DNA of 64,000 nucleotides from Thalassobacterium sedimentorum (GCF_031127905.1 NZ_JARXIC010000016.1:1-64000), one strand, 5' to 3'. Shown: positions 29,603 to 39,015, numbered from the stretch's first letter. Notes: generated by a model from the sequence alone, not told the origin. Program-made: numbers and translations.

Positions 29603-30253
29603 ATGCGTATATTAGTCATAGAAGATGACCCCGGCCTACGCCGTAGCCTCAGCGCCACGCTTAAAGAGGAAGGCTTCGCCGTCGACCAAGCTGCCGACGG
29701 CGAGGAAGGCCTGTTTAAAGCAAGTGAGGGACTTTATGATGCACTGGTGCTCGACGTCATGATGCCCAAGCTCGACGGCTGGCAAGTGCTGGAGCAACTG
29801 CGCCCTCAGCATACGGTGCCAGTGCTCATGCTGACCGCTCGCGACAGCGTTCCAGATCGTATCAAAGGACTGAATACAGGAGCCGACGACTATCTAACTA
29901 AACCCTTCGACAGTGATGAGCTCGTAGCGCGACTTCGCGCTCTAATCCGCCGAACTTCTGGCAAAACCCAATCACAAATCGAGATCAATGGATTACTGAT
30001 CGACACTGCCCGCCGCAGCCTGAGCAAGGACGACCAAGAGATCGAACTCACTGCCCGAGAGTATTCACTATTTGAATACCTCGCTCTTCATCGCGGCGAA
30101 GTCGTCAGCCGCAGCTTACTCTACGAGCGTCTCTTTGACGAAAACGACAACAGCCTCTCCAACTTACTCGATGTCCACGTTTCCAACCTACGCAAGAAAC
30201 TCGGCGCCAATATCATCACCACCCGCCGCGGACACGGCTACTGTATCGAATGA
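29603..30253 (+). CDS. OmpR-family response regulator
   Basis: A 216-residue transcription factor. The receiver domain (about 1-112) has the acid pair EDD, phospho-acceptor Asp51 (LVLDVMMPKLDG), Thr (MLTARD) and Lys (LTKPF). The winged-helix DNA-binding domain (about 125-214) has the OmpR signatures ELTAREYSLFEYLALHRGEVVSR and DVHVSNLRKKLG. It sits 9 bp after the permease gene and overlaps the kinase gene by 4 bp (ATGA), so it is part of the exporter operon and is the likely regulator of that operon, perhaps autoregulated. The binding site is not identified. Confidence 0.93.
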   Translation: MRILVIEDDPGLRRSLSATLKEEGFAVDQAADGEEGLFKASEGLYDALVLDVMMPKLDGWQVLEQLRPQHTVPVLMLTARDSVPDRIKGLNTGADDYLTKPFDSDELVARLRALIRRTSGKTQSQIEINGLLIDTARRSLSKDDQEIELTAREYSLFEYLALHRGEVVSRSLLYERLFDENDNSLSNLLDVHVSNLRKKLGANIITTRRGHGYCIE

Positions 30254-31710
30254 AACGCCCTTTTCAATCCATCCGCTGGCGCATTCAAGTCTGGCACGGC
30301 CTCATTCTGTTCATCGCCATCGCAGCCTTTTGTATGACCGCCTATCAACTGGCATGGCTCAATCAAAGCCGCCGCATCGACCGCGAGATACAGCGCCACG
30401 AACGACAACTGTTCAAGAGTCTAATCGAAGCCAATGAATCCTACTTTTCCGAGCGCAACAACGGTAACAAACGCATCCCCTTTCCCGAAGAGCTCTATCA
30501 AATTTTCGAAACAGGCAAGATCCAGTTGCCCGAGGAAGCACTCAACGAGTTCTCTGGCAATGCCAGCGGCTATTATTACTTCGCCTTCGCCAATGCCGAC
30601 GGCGAACTGCTATTAAAGTCAGAAAACGCGCCCGATCAACTCAGTTTCCTGCCCCTCCCCGACGAAGTCGGCATGCAGGAAGAATTCCGCACACACGGAA
30701 ATCTACGAGAGAGTGCCCACAGTTTCAATTTCGGTTTTCGTATCATCATCGGTCATGACATCCAGTCGGAGCTCGAGGAAAAACACCGTTTTGGCTGGTC
30801 ACTCGGCGCCAGCGGCTCCGGCCTCTGGCTGATCGGCCTGCTCGGCGGATGGTGGCTGGCCGGCAAGGCCATACGCCCCATTCAGTTCATAAGCCAGACC
30901 GCCACTCGCATAGCCGAAGGCAACCTCAATGAACGCATCAATACCGCTGGCACCGACAGCGAACTCGACCAGCTCAGCCACGTTCTCAACCATAGCTTCG
31001 ACCGGCTCAATGCCATTCTCGAGCAACAACGTCAATTCACCGCCGACGCCTCCCATGAGCTGCGCACGCCGCTCACCATCCTGCTTTCGGAAAGCCAACG
31101 CATGCGTAAACGCGGGATTATGCGCAACGCTGAAGACTATCAAGAGTCCTTTGAGCTCTGTCACGACGCCGCGACCCGGATGCGTCACTTAGTCGAAAGC
31201 CTATTATTACTAGCCCGCCAGGACGATGGCTACGCGCCCCTTGCTACTGTCGACTGCGACCTCGCCACCATTATTCAAAAGTCTATCAAACTCCACCAAG
31301 CATTAGCCGAGACCAAAGCCGTGAAACTACAGGCAGAACTCCCCAACTGCCCACTCACAGCCAACCCCGACTTACTTGCTATCGTCTTTAATAATTTAGT
31401 CGGCAACGCGGTACAGCACCACCAAGGCAACGGCCTCGTGCAAATCAAACTCACCCACAGCCCGAACGCCATCATCGTCAACATAAGCGACGATGGCCCT
31501 GGCATTTCAACCGAAGCTCTTCCTCGCATCTTCGACCGCTTTTACCGTGCCGACCTCTCGCGCAGCGACGCCCACGCTGGACACTCCGGACTGGGGCTCG
31601 CACTCGCTCAAACCATCATTAGAAACATGGGTGGAAAAATCGAAGTCAGCAGCAAACTCAGTCAAGGCAGCACTTTTACCGCCACCCTCCCCACCAGTTC
31701 TAAAACATAA
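30250..31710 (+). CDS. Sensor histidine kinase of the exporter operon
   Basis: A 486-residue membrane sensor. The first membrane helix lies at about 15-35, followed by a periplasmic sensor of about 140 residues, then a second helix (about 180-205, GLWLIGLLGGWWLA), a HAMP domain (about 207-260) and the HisKA domain with phospho-His269 (ASHELRTPL). The HATPase_c domain has the N box (FNNLVGNAVQHH), G1 box (DDGPGI), F box and G2 (GHSGLGLAL). It partners the OmpR-type regulator it overlaps. The periplasmic domain shows no recognised ligand fold; it may sense the exported compound. Confidence 0.93.
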   Translation: MKRPFQSIRWRIQVWHGLILFIAIAAFCMTAYQLAWLNQSRRIDREIQRHERQLFKSLIEANESYFSERNNGNKRIPFPEELYQIFETGKIQLPEEALNEFSGNASGYYYFAFANADGELLLKSENAPDQLSFLPLPDEVGMQEEFRTHGNLRESAHSFNFGFRIIIGHDIQSELEEKHRFGWSLGASGSGLWLIGLLGGWWLAGKAIRPIQFISQTATRIAEGNLNERINTAGTDSELDQLSHVLNHSFDRLNAILEQQRQFTADASHELRTPLTILLSESQRMRKRGIMRNAEDYQESFELCHDAATRMRHLVESLLLLARQDDGYAPLATVDCDLATIIQKSIKLHQALAETKAVKLQAELPNCPLTANPDLLAIVFNNLVGNAVQHHQGNGLVQIKLTHSPNAIIVNISDDGPGISTEALPRIFDRFYRADLSRSDAHAGHSGLGLALAQTIIRNMGGKIEVSSKLSQGSTFTATLPTSSKT

Positions 31711-31814
31711 GCCTCCGTTACCAGCTTAAGAATTCCCTCACCAGATCCAAAGCCCATAAACCAATTTAACCCCTCTAACAATATCACTAAAACAACAGTT
31801 CTATATTAACATAA

Positions 31815-33347
31815 TTATTCATCCAAGTTCTCAGAGTTCAATTCCAGAAGAAAAGGGCTGGCGGGATAACTAGCATCGTTGAAAACGCTGACGATTGGAT
31901 CGTTCCCCCATGCATAGCGTATATACTGGGGAGACGCTATATCATCCGACTCAAGTAATAACACTGAACCCATCAATGTTGCTTCTGCTGCGTAAAAAAC
32001 CTCATCACTGCCCGCCAATTCAAAACCATGATCCTCTAAATCATTTAAGACTAAATGGTTTGCACCTGAATCGAACTCAACCCGAACCTGCCTTCCCAGG
32101 GAATAGGCTGCAACTACTGAAGGGCCATAGAAAGTGACATCTTTGTCGTAAACTTGAGCCAAAGCGATCGCAGCCAGACGCCTGCCGACCTCTTGCTTGT
32201 TACCTGGGTGTATCTGGTTCCTCTCACCGATATCAACTGCCACCGCCATTCCAGTATCTGCCAACTTCAGAACATGACGTTGTGCTTCCCTGATATAAGA
32301 AAACTCTTGTTTGGTGGGATCATATTTCCTGTGTACATTCGCTAACTGAACATAATTAAAGAATAATGAAGGCTGCTCGAAACCAGAGCGCCAATCTTGG
32401 ATCAAGGAAGTGAACAGTTCTTCATACTCTTCGTGTTGCACTGCGTTACTCTCTCCTTGATACCAAATAACACCGCGGATAGTCGCCGGAAGAAATGGTG
32501 CGACCATTCCATTGTATAAGCCTGACGGTTCTCGCTTACTCCCCGGACCTAGAGGCGCACGCGGTGCTTTAGCCTTAATTTGATCTCCCCGACTCGCTGC
32601 CTCTCTTGAAGCCTGCCTCCAAGCATCCAACTTAGCTCGATACCTATCGAAGTCACTAGGATAACTAGCCAACACGGATTCCCAGCGTTTTTTAACATTA
32701 GGATAAACGCTTGATTTGCGAAGTGCCTCCGCACTGATCCATGCTTCAGCCTGGGTCGCCCCCCAACTACTATTGATCAAACCGATTGGAACGTCGAGTG
32801 CTTCATGTAAATGCCGCCCGAAATAATAGGCTACCGCCGAAAAATCCGCGATTGTCTTCGGCATACACACTCTCCACTCACCACCGACATTACTTTCAGG
32901 CTTATTGGATGATGCCTTAGGAACCTGATAAAGCCTAATACTCGGGTAGTTCGCCTGCAAAACTTCACGCTCTGAATCATTCGAAAGCTTCACCGTCCAA
33001 GCCATGTTGGATTGTCCCGAGCAAAACCAGAGTTCTCCGACCAGGAGGTCCTTTACGGTAATAGTATGATTGGCCCCTTGAACGACCAACGACTGCGGCT
33101 GATTCGATGCAGATGATGGCGCTAGAGTGACTGACCATTCACCATTACTTGCAGCAATAGCTTCTTCCTTTTTCCCTAAAAAAAATACCTTAACAGGCTC
33201 GCCTGGATCAGCTACTCCCCAAATACGCAATGGCATATCACGCTGCAAAACACCATGATCTTGAAACAAAGGGGCTAAACGAATTTCTGAAAAAATGCAC
33301 GAAATAGGAATCAAGGTGAACAATATAATTCTAAAAAATTCCATCAT
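31815..33347 (-). CDS. Sialate O-acetylesterase family protein
   Basis: A 510-residue exported SGNH-fold esterase of the SASA family. A signal peptide is at about 1-20. An N-terminal beta-sandwich (about 22-100, HGVLQRDMPLRIWG) is followed by the catalytic domain: block I SGQSNM (110-115, catalytic Ser), the SSWGATQAEAW segment, WYQGESNA, and the catalytic His in HPGNKQEVGRRLA. The family removes O-acetyl groups from sialic acids or from xylans and other glycans; the substrate here is not certain. It is the last gene of the catabolic locus, 20 bp after the nucleoside hydrolase-like gene. The ATG three bases later (33344) is an alternative start. Confidence 0.9.
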   Translation of the reverse strand: MMEFFRIILFTLIPISCIFSEIRLAPLFQDHGVLQRDMPLRIWGVADPGEPVKVFFLGKKEEAIAASNGEWSVTLAPSSASNQPQSLVVQGANHTITVKDLLVGELWFCSGQSNMAWTVKLSNDSEREVLQANYPSIRLYQVPKASSNKPESNVGGEWRVCMPKTIADFSAVAYYFGRHLHEALDVPIGLINSSWGATQAEAWISAEALRKSSVYPNVKKRWESVLASYPSDFDRYRAKLDAWRQASREAASRGDQIKAKAPRAPLGPGSKREPSGLYNGMVAPFLPATIRGVIWYQGESNAVQHEEYEELFTSLIQDWRSGFEQPSLFFNYVQLANVHRKYDPTKQEFSYIREAQRHVLKLADTGMAVAVDIGERNQIHPGNKQEVGRRLAAIALAQVYDKDVTFYGPSVVAAYSLGRQVRVEFDSGANHLVLNDLEDHGFELAGSDEVFYAAEATLMGSVLLLESDDIASPQYIRYAWGNDPIVSVFNDASYPASPFLLELNSENLDE

Positions 33348-33367
33348 GATAACGAGCGTTTTATAAA

Positions 33368-34243
33368 CTAGGAAAACTCATTCAATTTACGACACAGATC
33401 TCTAAATATAGCGTCACGGCGAATCTCTCTAGCAACCTTGATCTTGTGCCCATGAACACAGCCCCCCCATGTCTTATCGTCACGTAACAACGGTGAATCG
33501 ACTCCATCACAGGGGACCCAGTCCGGATTCACCAATAGTGCCATAGCAACCACATCCCACAAAGGCTTTGAAAGAAAGTCCTTCTCTTCCATATATTGAT
33601 CGAAACGCTGCAGCAAAAAATCACATAGCGGGTTTGGACTGAGAAGCGCATCTTTTAAATCAGCAGAACTGACACGCATATGTTCGGCTACATTCTTACA
33701 AGGAATCAAAGTCAAATCGACTCCAGATTCAAATAACACTTGAGCTGAAAGCACATCCTGTTTGAGATTAAACTCGTCTGCAGTCCGCCAATACAAAGGG
33801 CTTCCTCCCAACCAATAAAAGCGAACAAATTCCTTAATTCGAGGCTCAATAATTAGAGCTGATGCCAAATTAGTAGCCGCAGCAATCCCGACAACATGAA
33901 GCGGGTCTTCCTGACTAGACTGCATAGCCCGTGCAATCAAATCTCGGGTGGCGTCACTTTCAACTGGTCTTTCTTTTGATTCTAGAAAGTGCGTGGCTCC
34001 ACGAAATATATGCCCGTCGAAATTTGTTTTTAATAAATTTGAAACCACATGGATTTCTTGATAACTTTTCTCCATTCCATCCTCAGCGCTTAATGACCGG
34101 GCATTGAGGAACGGAGCAGCATAACATGCCTCCAAGTTGATTTGATCGGGAGAAAGAAACGCATACGCGAGCGTGAATTGATCATCCACTTCATTAAATG
34201 TATCTGTATCAAGAACAACTCGGAATCGTGTTACATTATGCAT
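33368..34243 (-). CDS. Nucleoside hydrolase-like protein (variant motif)
   Basis: A 291-residue cytoplasmic protein of the inosine-uridine nucleoside N-ribohydrolase fold. The metal-binding N-terminal motif reads DTDTFNEVDDQ (12-22) instead of the canonical DTDPGxDDA, and later fold motifs resemble the family (VVGIAAATNLASALI, LWDVVAMALL). The Asp residues needed for calcium are kept, but with an insertion and Asn/Glu before the DD pair, so substrate and reaction may differ from classic ribonucleoside cleavage. The start is the ATG at 34243; the frame to 34252 begins with TTG. It sits 27 bp after the propeller gene and 20 bp before the SASA gene. Confidence 0.82.
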   Translation of the reverse strand: MHNVTRFRVVLDTDTFNEVDDQFTLAYAFLSPDQINLEACYAAPFLNARSLSAEDGMEKSYQEIHVVSNLLKTNFDGHIFRGATHFLESKERPVESDATRDLIARAMQSSQEDPLHVVGIAAATNLASALIIEPRIKEFVRFYWLGGSPLYWRTADEFNLKQDVLSAQVLFESGVDLTLIPCKNVAEHMRVSSADLKDALLSPNPLCDFLLQRFDQYMEEKDFLSKPLWDVVAMALLVNPDWVPCDGVDSPLLRDDKTWGGCVHGHKIKVAREIRRDAIFRDLCRKLNEFS

Positions 34244-34270
34244 AATCGGCAAATCTTGAACTCTATCAAT

Positions 34271-35434
34271 TCATTCGCTCAGCAACGCGGGTGTCCATCG
34301 AGTTGCGCCAATAAAGTTTTCAGGCATTTCATCTGTAGTGAAATAGTAAATACCTAAAACATCTCCACCTGGAAGGACAGTTGCACGGGAGTAACCGATA
34401 TCCCACTTGCGCCCATCGTTTCGTAATACGATTTCTTTGCTCCAGGTATGCCCTTTGTCTTTACTTATTTTAGCCACCACCTCAGTAGGACTCTGCCTAC
34501 GACTACCATAAACTGCAGCAAGGTCACCATTATTAAGCACAACAAGTGTAGCAGGATTACTAGAACCTTTCTCTAACAAGCTAATCTTCTCCCAGGTTCT
34601 GCAATTGTCTTTAGTCTCAAAAATATCAGTCCATTTTCGACGATGAGCACGCTGGCGGACTGAAACAACATAATGCCCCTCTCCTAGTTCTACTGCTGAA
34701 GGCATGATAGAAAAAAGTGTACCATTCTCACGTTCCGCGGCGCTGAGTTCGGGTTCAAAATCTTCTCCAATCCAAGAAACAAATTCAAAGGTTTTGCCTC
34801 CATTATTTGTTTCTAGCACTAATGATCGCCCGTAGCGAAGTCCGTTATTATTGATACGACCAGTCATAAATAGCAGCATCGAATCTTTACCAGTTACAAT
34901 ATAGCTGGTTCGTGCTTCACTGGTATAACCGTATTCAGGAAGGAGAAAAGGCCCCTCCCAGTTATGGCCGCGATCATTGGAAACATAAAAATTCTTTCCC
35001 CGTAATTTCATAGCAAAATCAGGGCTCTCAAAATCATACCCTCCAAGATACTGTTTAGGCGCTGACGCAGCAGATGCCTGTTGGTAAAGTGTTTCGTCAC
35101 CGAGATAAGCTGGCGGTAATATTTCCTCATGCTCTTCTGTGGTCCATGTTCTCCCCCCGTCCATACTTCTCGCAAACACGATTCGTTTAGGACTGTTGCG
35201 GTCAATACTGTGATCGCCTTCAGTCTCAACAAAAGTAGCAACCTCAAAAGCAGTCAAAACTTCGTTATCCCACTGCCACAGACCTTCATTCGCAGGCCAC
35301 CCCGCAAATTCACTCTTATTATGATAGACGACGTAATTTTCGACATTGTGATCGACATGCTTATCGCCAGCACAGGATACGAGAGGAAACAACAATGTGC
35401 TAAGCACAATTTTCTTTAAGATACAATAATTCAT
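34271..35434 (-). CDS. Secreted Asp-box beta-propeller protein, sialidase-like (paralogue 1)
   Basis: A 387-residue exported lipoprotein. The signal ends in a lipobox-like LVSC near residue 21. A six-bladed propeller is suggested by Asp-boxes such as SMDGGRTW, SNDRGHNW, TNNGGKTF, TKDNCRTW and SKDKGHTW. Conserved blocks shared with the paralogue at 41628 are EFAGWPAN, HSID, SPDFAMK, ARTSYIVTG, RQRAHRRKWTD and WDIGYSRA. The classical sialidase Arg-Ile-Pro motif near the N-terminus is absent, so the enzyme may not act on sialic acid. It is co-oriented with the nucleoside hydrolase-like and SASA genes, 27 bp before the former. Confidence 0.85.
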   Translation of the reverse strand: MNYCILKKIVLSTLLFPLVSCAGDKHVDHNVENYVVYHNKSEFAGWPANEGLWQWDNEVLTAFEVATFVETEGDHSIDRNSPKRIVFARSMDGGRTWTTEEHEEILPPAYLGDETLYQQASAASAPKQYLGGYDFESPDFAMKLRGKNFYVSNDRGHNWEGPFLLPEYGYTSEARTSYIVTGKDSMLLFMTGRINNNGLRYGRSLVLETNNGGKTFEFVSWIGEDFEPELSAAERENGTLFSIMPSAVELGEGHYVVSVRQRAHRRKWTDIFETKDNCRTWEKISLLEKGSSNPATLVVLNNGDLAAVYGSRRQSPTEVVAKISKDKGHTWSKEIVLRNDGRKWDIGYSRATVLPGGDVLGIYYFTTDEMPENFIGATRWTPALLSE

Positions 35435-35500
35435 AGATTATATTCACAATGACACACACTAGCCCCAATCCTCAGACATGGAAGCGAGGCTATAGATATA

Positions 35501-35521
35501 GAAAATGCCTAATAAAAGGCA
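35501..35521 (-). terminator. Terminator after the PEP-CTERM gene
   Basis: A 5-bp perfect stem (TGCCT/AGGCA) with a 6-nt loop, followed on the minus strand by TTTTC, lies 17 bp past the stop of the PEP-CTERM gene at 35538. It would separate that transcript from the propeller gene, whose own promoter should then lie in 35435-35500. Confidence 0.6.
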
Positions 35522-35537
35522 GAAGATAGATGAACCT

Positions 35538-36332
35538 TTAGACCGAACAACGACGCAGCATCACCCACATGAATGCAAGTGCCCCACTGACGAATCCGAA
35601 ACAGGAGACTTCAGGGATGACTCCTGTTATTCCAACATTATCAATGAAGACACGCCGCCGATCAGAACTAGATCCAACATCCGATAATGCCAATCGGAAG
35701 TAGGCTGTTGAGCCTTCACTTAGAATTCCGCCAACATTTGAGGACGACAAGTCAACTATAATACCGCTAGAAATATAATGAACACCCCCAGAGCCGCTGC
35801 CTGTACTAAAAATACTCTCATCGGCAATATCAAGCGTTTCGGGACTGCCGACAGAGCTCCAACTAGTGCCATTAGTTGATACAAACAACTGTGCGTAAGG
35901 CGCATAATAATTGGCTCCTGATGTTGCATAATTCGTATCATATCCCAGATCAAAAGAGAAATTCGCTAACTCGAGAGTCTTGCCAGCACCAACCGTAATA
36001 TTAAAATTCAATGCATAATCACTACTCGTTGGGGCAGTAGAATTTGATGTGATATCCATGCTCACTTCAAATCCAGCTCCATCAAAGCTGTCGCTCCCTG
36101 TAGCTTGAATAGTTCCATAAGTCGCGGTCACAATACCATTTGCACTCGTACCGCCACTAGCACTTAAATGACTAGCAGTCAGTCCACTGCTCACGCTGGA
36201 GGCCGATATATTATTAACATCACCAGCGGTGCCATTATCAAATGACCACTCTGCAAGCGATGATTGAGCCTTTACTGAAATTCCAGTAAAAGACGCAGCA
36301 ATAATTACAAGTAAGGCAGTTTTCTTTTTCAT
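35538..36332 (-). CDS. PEP-CTERM-like surface protein
   Basis: A 264-residue secreted protein with a signal peptide (MKKKTALLVIIAASFTG, cleaved near SVKAQS). The body is Ser/Thr/Asn/Gly-rich and all-beta (lectin-like look), with segments typical of PEP-CTERM exoproteins (SLAEWSFDNGTAGD, SSGLTASHLSASG, FRLALSDVGSSSDRR). The C-terminus has a variant sorting signal: PEV instead of PEP, a hydrophobic helix and MLRRC. The start is at the ATG at 36332; the frame open to 36401 is not likely. It sits within the catabolic cluster between the propeller and sugar-kinase genes, with its own terminator, so it may be separately expressed. Confidence 0.82.
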   Translation of the reverse strand: MKKKTALLVIIAASFTGISVKAQSSLAEWSFDNGTAGDVNNISASSVSSGLTASHLSASGGTSANGIVTATYGTIQATGSDSFDGAGFEVSMDITSNSTAPTSSDYALNFNITVGAGKTLELANFSFDLGYDTNYATSGANYYAPYAQLFVSTNGTSWSSVGSPETLDIADESIFSTGSGSGGVHYISSGIIVDLSSSNVGGILSEGSTAYFRLALSDVGSSSDRRRVFIDNVGITGVIPEVSCFGFVSGALAFMWVMLRRCSV

Positions 36333-36389
36333 GTGTATTATTCTAACTTTAGTTGGGGGTTGTTGGGGAAAAGAGAGCCAACTTCGGCA

Positions 36390-36408
36390 ATTCAAACGCA
36401 CTTTGAAT
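36390..36408 (-). promoter_or_regulatory. Perfect inverted repeat upstream of the PEP-CTERM gene
   Basis: ATTCAAA and TTTGAAT form a perfect 7-bp inverted repeat around a 5-bp GC-rich centre. It lies 58 bp upstream of the PEP-CTERM start and 24 bp past the sugar-kinase stop. There is no T-run, so an operator for a helix-turn-helix regulator is more likely than a terminator. The nearby LacI protein is a candidate binder, unproven. Confidence 0.35.
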
Positions 36409-36432
36409 GTTTAAAGTAAAATGAAAACAATC

Positions 36433-37395
36433 TCAGAGCTTTTTCTGTAAAGTAGGAAAACGCCTGAACTTCATAGGCATTTCAAGCGCAGACAAGAAGG
36501 GCATTGCCGCCTGAGCGCCATGCTTCAGAGTCGCCATGGCTGCCGCGTAGTTGGCCGTCGCAATCGCATGTTTCCAATCGATGGACCTAGCAAGGCAAGC
36601 CCCCAAAACACCGGCAAACGTATCACCAGCGCCGACGGTATCCACTGGAGACACTGGGAAAGTGGGAATCTCCGCCCTTTCAACCTCAGAAATCAAATAA
36701 GTCGCACGGGCACCTCGCGTTACTATGAGATGACCAATTCTATAGCGCCTGAGCAACTCCTTAACCTCCGTAGCACTCCAAGCAAATATATGGTTCGGAG
36801 CCTTTCCAAATATCTCTAGGCACTCGTGTTCATTTACAATAATAGTATCGATTGCACATTTTCCCCATGGAAAATCGTTATTTACAGGTGAAGCATTTAA
36901 GACACTTCGACTGCCCACTTGCTGCGCCTGATCCAATGCGGACATTACAGCAGGCACAGGTACCTCAAACTGCAGTAAGAGGATGTCATCTTGCCCGAGA
37001 AGAGATTGAAGTCTCGAGCGAGCAGTCTCCTTCGTCCAAAGCTCATTCGCCCCCCCGTGCACAACTATCATGTTTTCACCATGCTGATCCACATAGATTT
37101 GAGCGGATCCAGTTTCCACCTCTAACTGAACATTCAACAGATCAGTCTCAATGCCCTGAGCTGACAAATATTTTACATACTCATGTCCCAAGCTGTCCCC
37201 TTTTAGAGCGGCAACCAAGGTCACGTCCCCTCCCATGCGTGCCGCGGCAACGGCTTGATTGGCTCCCTTGCCTCCCCATGATCTGGACGCCTCGTCACAA
37301 GCTATCGTCACGCCAGGCGAAGGCAATGAGTCCAAGTGCCAAACATGATCAACATTAAGCGAACCGAACGAAATAATTTTGTGCTTAGCATTCAT
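36433..37395 (-). CDS. PfkB-family sugar kinase, ribokinase type
   Basis: A 320-residue cytoplasmic kinase. The N-terminal substrate motif GGKGANQAVAAARMGG and the C-terminal anion hole/ATP motif DTVGAGDTFAGVLGA (with the catalytic Asp) are clear, as is NASPVNNDFPW in the middle. The sequence is of the ribokinase/PfkB class, which phosphorylates ribose, deoxyribose or other pentoses and hexoses, or nucleosides. In this context the substrate is presumably released by the nearby hydrolase. The ATG at 37395 gives an 11-bp gap after the symporter stop; 37419 is also open and would overlap it. Confidence 0.9.
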   Translation of the reverse strand: MNAKHKIISFGSLNVDHVWHLDSLPSPGVTIACDEASRSWGGKGANQAVAAARMGGDVTLVAALKGDSLGHEYVKYLSAQGIETDLLNVQLEVETGSAQIYVDQHGENMIVVHGGANELWTKETARSRLQSLLGQDDILLLQFEVPVPAVMSALDQAQQVGSRSVLNASPVNNDFPWGKCAIDTIIVNEHECLEIFGKAPNHIFAWSATEVKELLRRYRIGHLIVTRGARATYLISEVERAEIPTFPVSPVDTVGAGDTFAGVLGACLARSIDWKHAIATANYAAAMATLKHGAQAAMPFLSALEMPMKFRRFPTLQKKL

Positions 37396-37405
37396 AATTT
37401 CACTG

Positions 37406-38965
37406 CTAGGAAATACCATCCTGAGTTTGGTCCCATACGGTCAAATTTGTCAGGTCTCTCGTATTTGCAGGAAATACCATTGAAGCGACATAACTCACTA
37501 GAATCATAATAATATTACCAAGGATCGCCGTATAATAGGGATCAAAAATTCGCGTTACTACATTAAACTGCATCAAGAGCGCATAGAGTGTAAACGATAG
37601 AGTCAGCACGATTCCAACAACCACTGCTCTCGCATCCCCTCTTCGAGTAAACATACCAAAAAGGAAAATACCTGCGATCCCACCACCAAACACAGCCGTA
37701 ATAATAATTGTAAAGTCCGTCAGCGTCTTTGTTTCTGAATACAGAAATACAAAAGCGCCTCCAATCATCAAAAGCGAAACCGTTAAAGCTGCCCCCAAAC
37801 CTACCCTAAGATCCCCCTCTTTCTTAACACCTTTCTTGATCAGCGGTTGATAAATATCATTCACTATCACCATACTAGTGGAATTAATCGAACTACTCAA
37901 CGTGCTCATAGCTGCAGCTAACGCGCCCGCAATGACAAGCCCAGCCAAGCCGACCGGCATTTCAGTAACAATAAAATGAGGTAAAATTGATTCTGATTTT
38001 AAAGTTCCGTCTAAAACTCCAGCGGATACCGTATCAGGAAAGTGTTGATAATACACCCACAGGGAAGTTCCCATGAACATGAATGCCCCCCAAATTGGCA
38101 ATGAACTTCCTCCAAGAATCCACATCGACTTTCTCGCTTCGCGAATCGAGCTTGTCGAGCACCAGCGCTGGACTGTCTCTTGGTTCAACTTTCCTGTCAA
38201 AAACTGCGTAAAGCCAACAAGCAGCAACATCACTGTTGTTTTCTCTGATAACGAGAATCCATGCTCCATCGAAGCTAACTCACCAGTCTTTATATCTAAA
38301 TCATTAAATGCAAATTTACCAGCAGCCCAGCCTTCAGTTATAATTTGTGTCATGCCTCCTGGGAGACTCAAAATCACCATTCCAATAATAATCAGAGCCC
38401 CCATAACTAAAATAATAGTCTGAATGACATCTGTCCATACGACTGCCTCAAAACCTCCCTTAACCGTGTAGAATGCAGTGATTGCTCCAGATACGACGAT
38501 AGAAGCATCTATGGATAAACCGGTCATCGTAGACATCAAAAGAGCCATCAAATACACAATTGAAGACGAGCGCACCACTTGGGCACCGATGTAAACACAT
38601 GCCCCATAGGTTGCGATTGAAGAACCGAATCTCAATCCTAAGTATTGATAGGCGGATGAAATCGTTCCTCGACGGAAGAAAGGAAGAAATACATACGCAG
38701 CAATTAATGTAACAACGGGGAATGCGAAATTCGGCAAGAAGCGAATCCAAGCCGTTTTAAAAGCATCAGCAGGTAGCGCTAGAAAAGTCACCGAACTAAT
38801 CATGGTGCCCACAAAACTAACACCGATGGCCCACCCCGGTATGTTACGACCACCCAGAAAGTAATCCTCAGTATCCTTATTCCGTTTTGAAACAAAATAG
38901 CCAATTCCCAGCATACAGGCGAAATAAAGGCCAATGACAATAATATCAAAAATTTGGAGTTTCAA
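37406..38965 (-). CDS. Sodium/solute symporter (SSS family)
   Basis: A 519-residue inner-membrane protein with about 13 helices and the SSS core. It starts FDIIVIGLYFACMLGIGYFVSKR, contains the Na+-site regions GRNIPGWAIGVSFVG and VYLMALLMSTMTGL, and has GALAAAMSTLSSSINSTS in helix 8, typical of this family. It should import a small solute with sodium: a sugar, nucleoside, sialic acid or related compound. The start is a TTG at 38965; the frame upstream closes at a stop 12 codons earlier with no ATG, so the TTG seems real. It lies 11 bp before the sugar-kinase start and 51 bp after the oxidoreductase gene. Confidence 0.92.
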   Translation of the reverse strand: MKLQIFDIIVIGLYFACMLGIGYFVSKRNKDTEDYFLGGRNIPGWAIGVSFVGTMISSVTFLALPADAFKTAWIRFLPNFAFPVVTLIAAYVFLPFFRRGTISSAYQYLGLRFGSSIATYGACVYIGAQVVRSSSIVYLMALLMSTMTGLSIDASIVVSGAITAFYTVKGGFEAVVWTDVIQTIILVMGALIIIGMVILSLPGGMTQIITEGWAAGKFAFNDLDIKTGELASMEHGFSLSEKTTVMLLLVGFTQFLTGKLNQETVQRWCSTSSIREARKSMWILGGSSLPIWGAFMFMGTSLWVYYQHFPDTVSAGVLDGTLKSESILPHFIVTEMPVGLAGLVIAGALAAAMSTLSSSINSTSMVIVNDIYQPLIKKGVKKEGDLRVGLGAALTVSLLMIGGAFVFLYSETKTLTDFTIIITAVFGGGIAGIFLFGMFTRRGDARAVVVGIVLTLSFTLYALLMQFNVVTRIFDPYYTAILGNIIMILVSYVASMVFPANTRDLTNLTVWDQTQDGIS

Positions 38966-39015
38966 AACAAGCTGGGGGATTAAGTATTTTATAGAGTGGT
39001 ATTAACAGCAATAGA

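Noticed and set aside
34271-35434. Calling the propeller a true neuraminidase
   Set aside because: The Asp-boxes fit, but the Arg-Ile-Pro motif and a nan pathway are missing, so only sialidase-like is supported.
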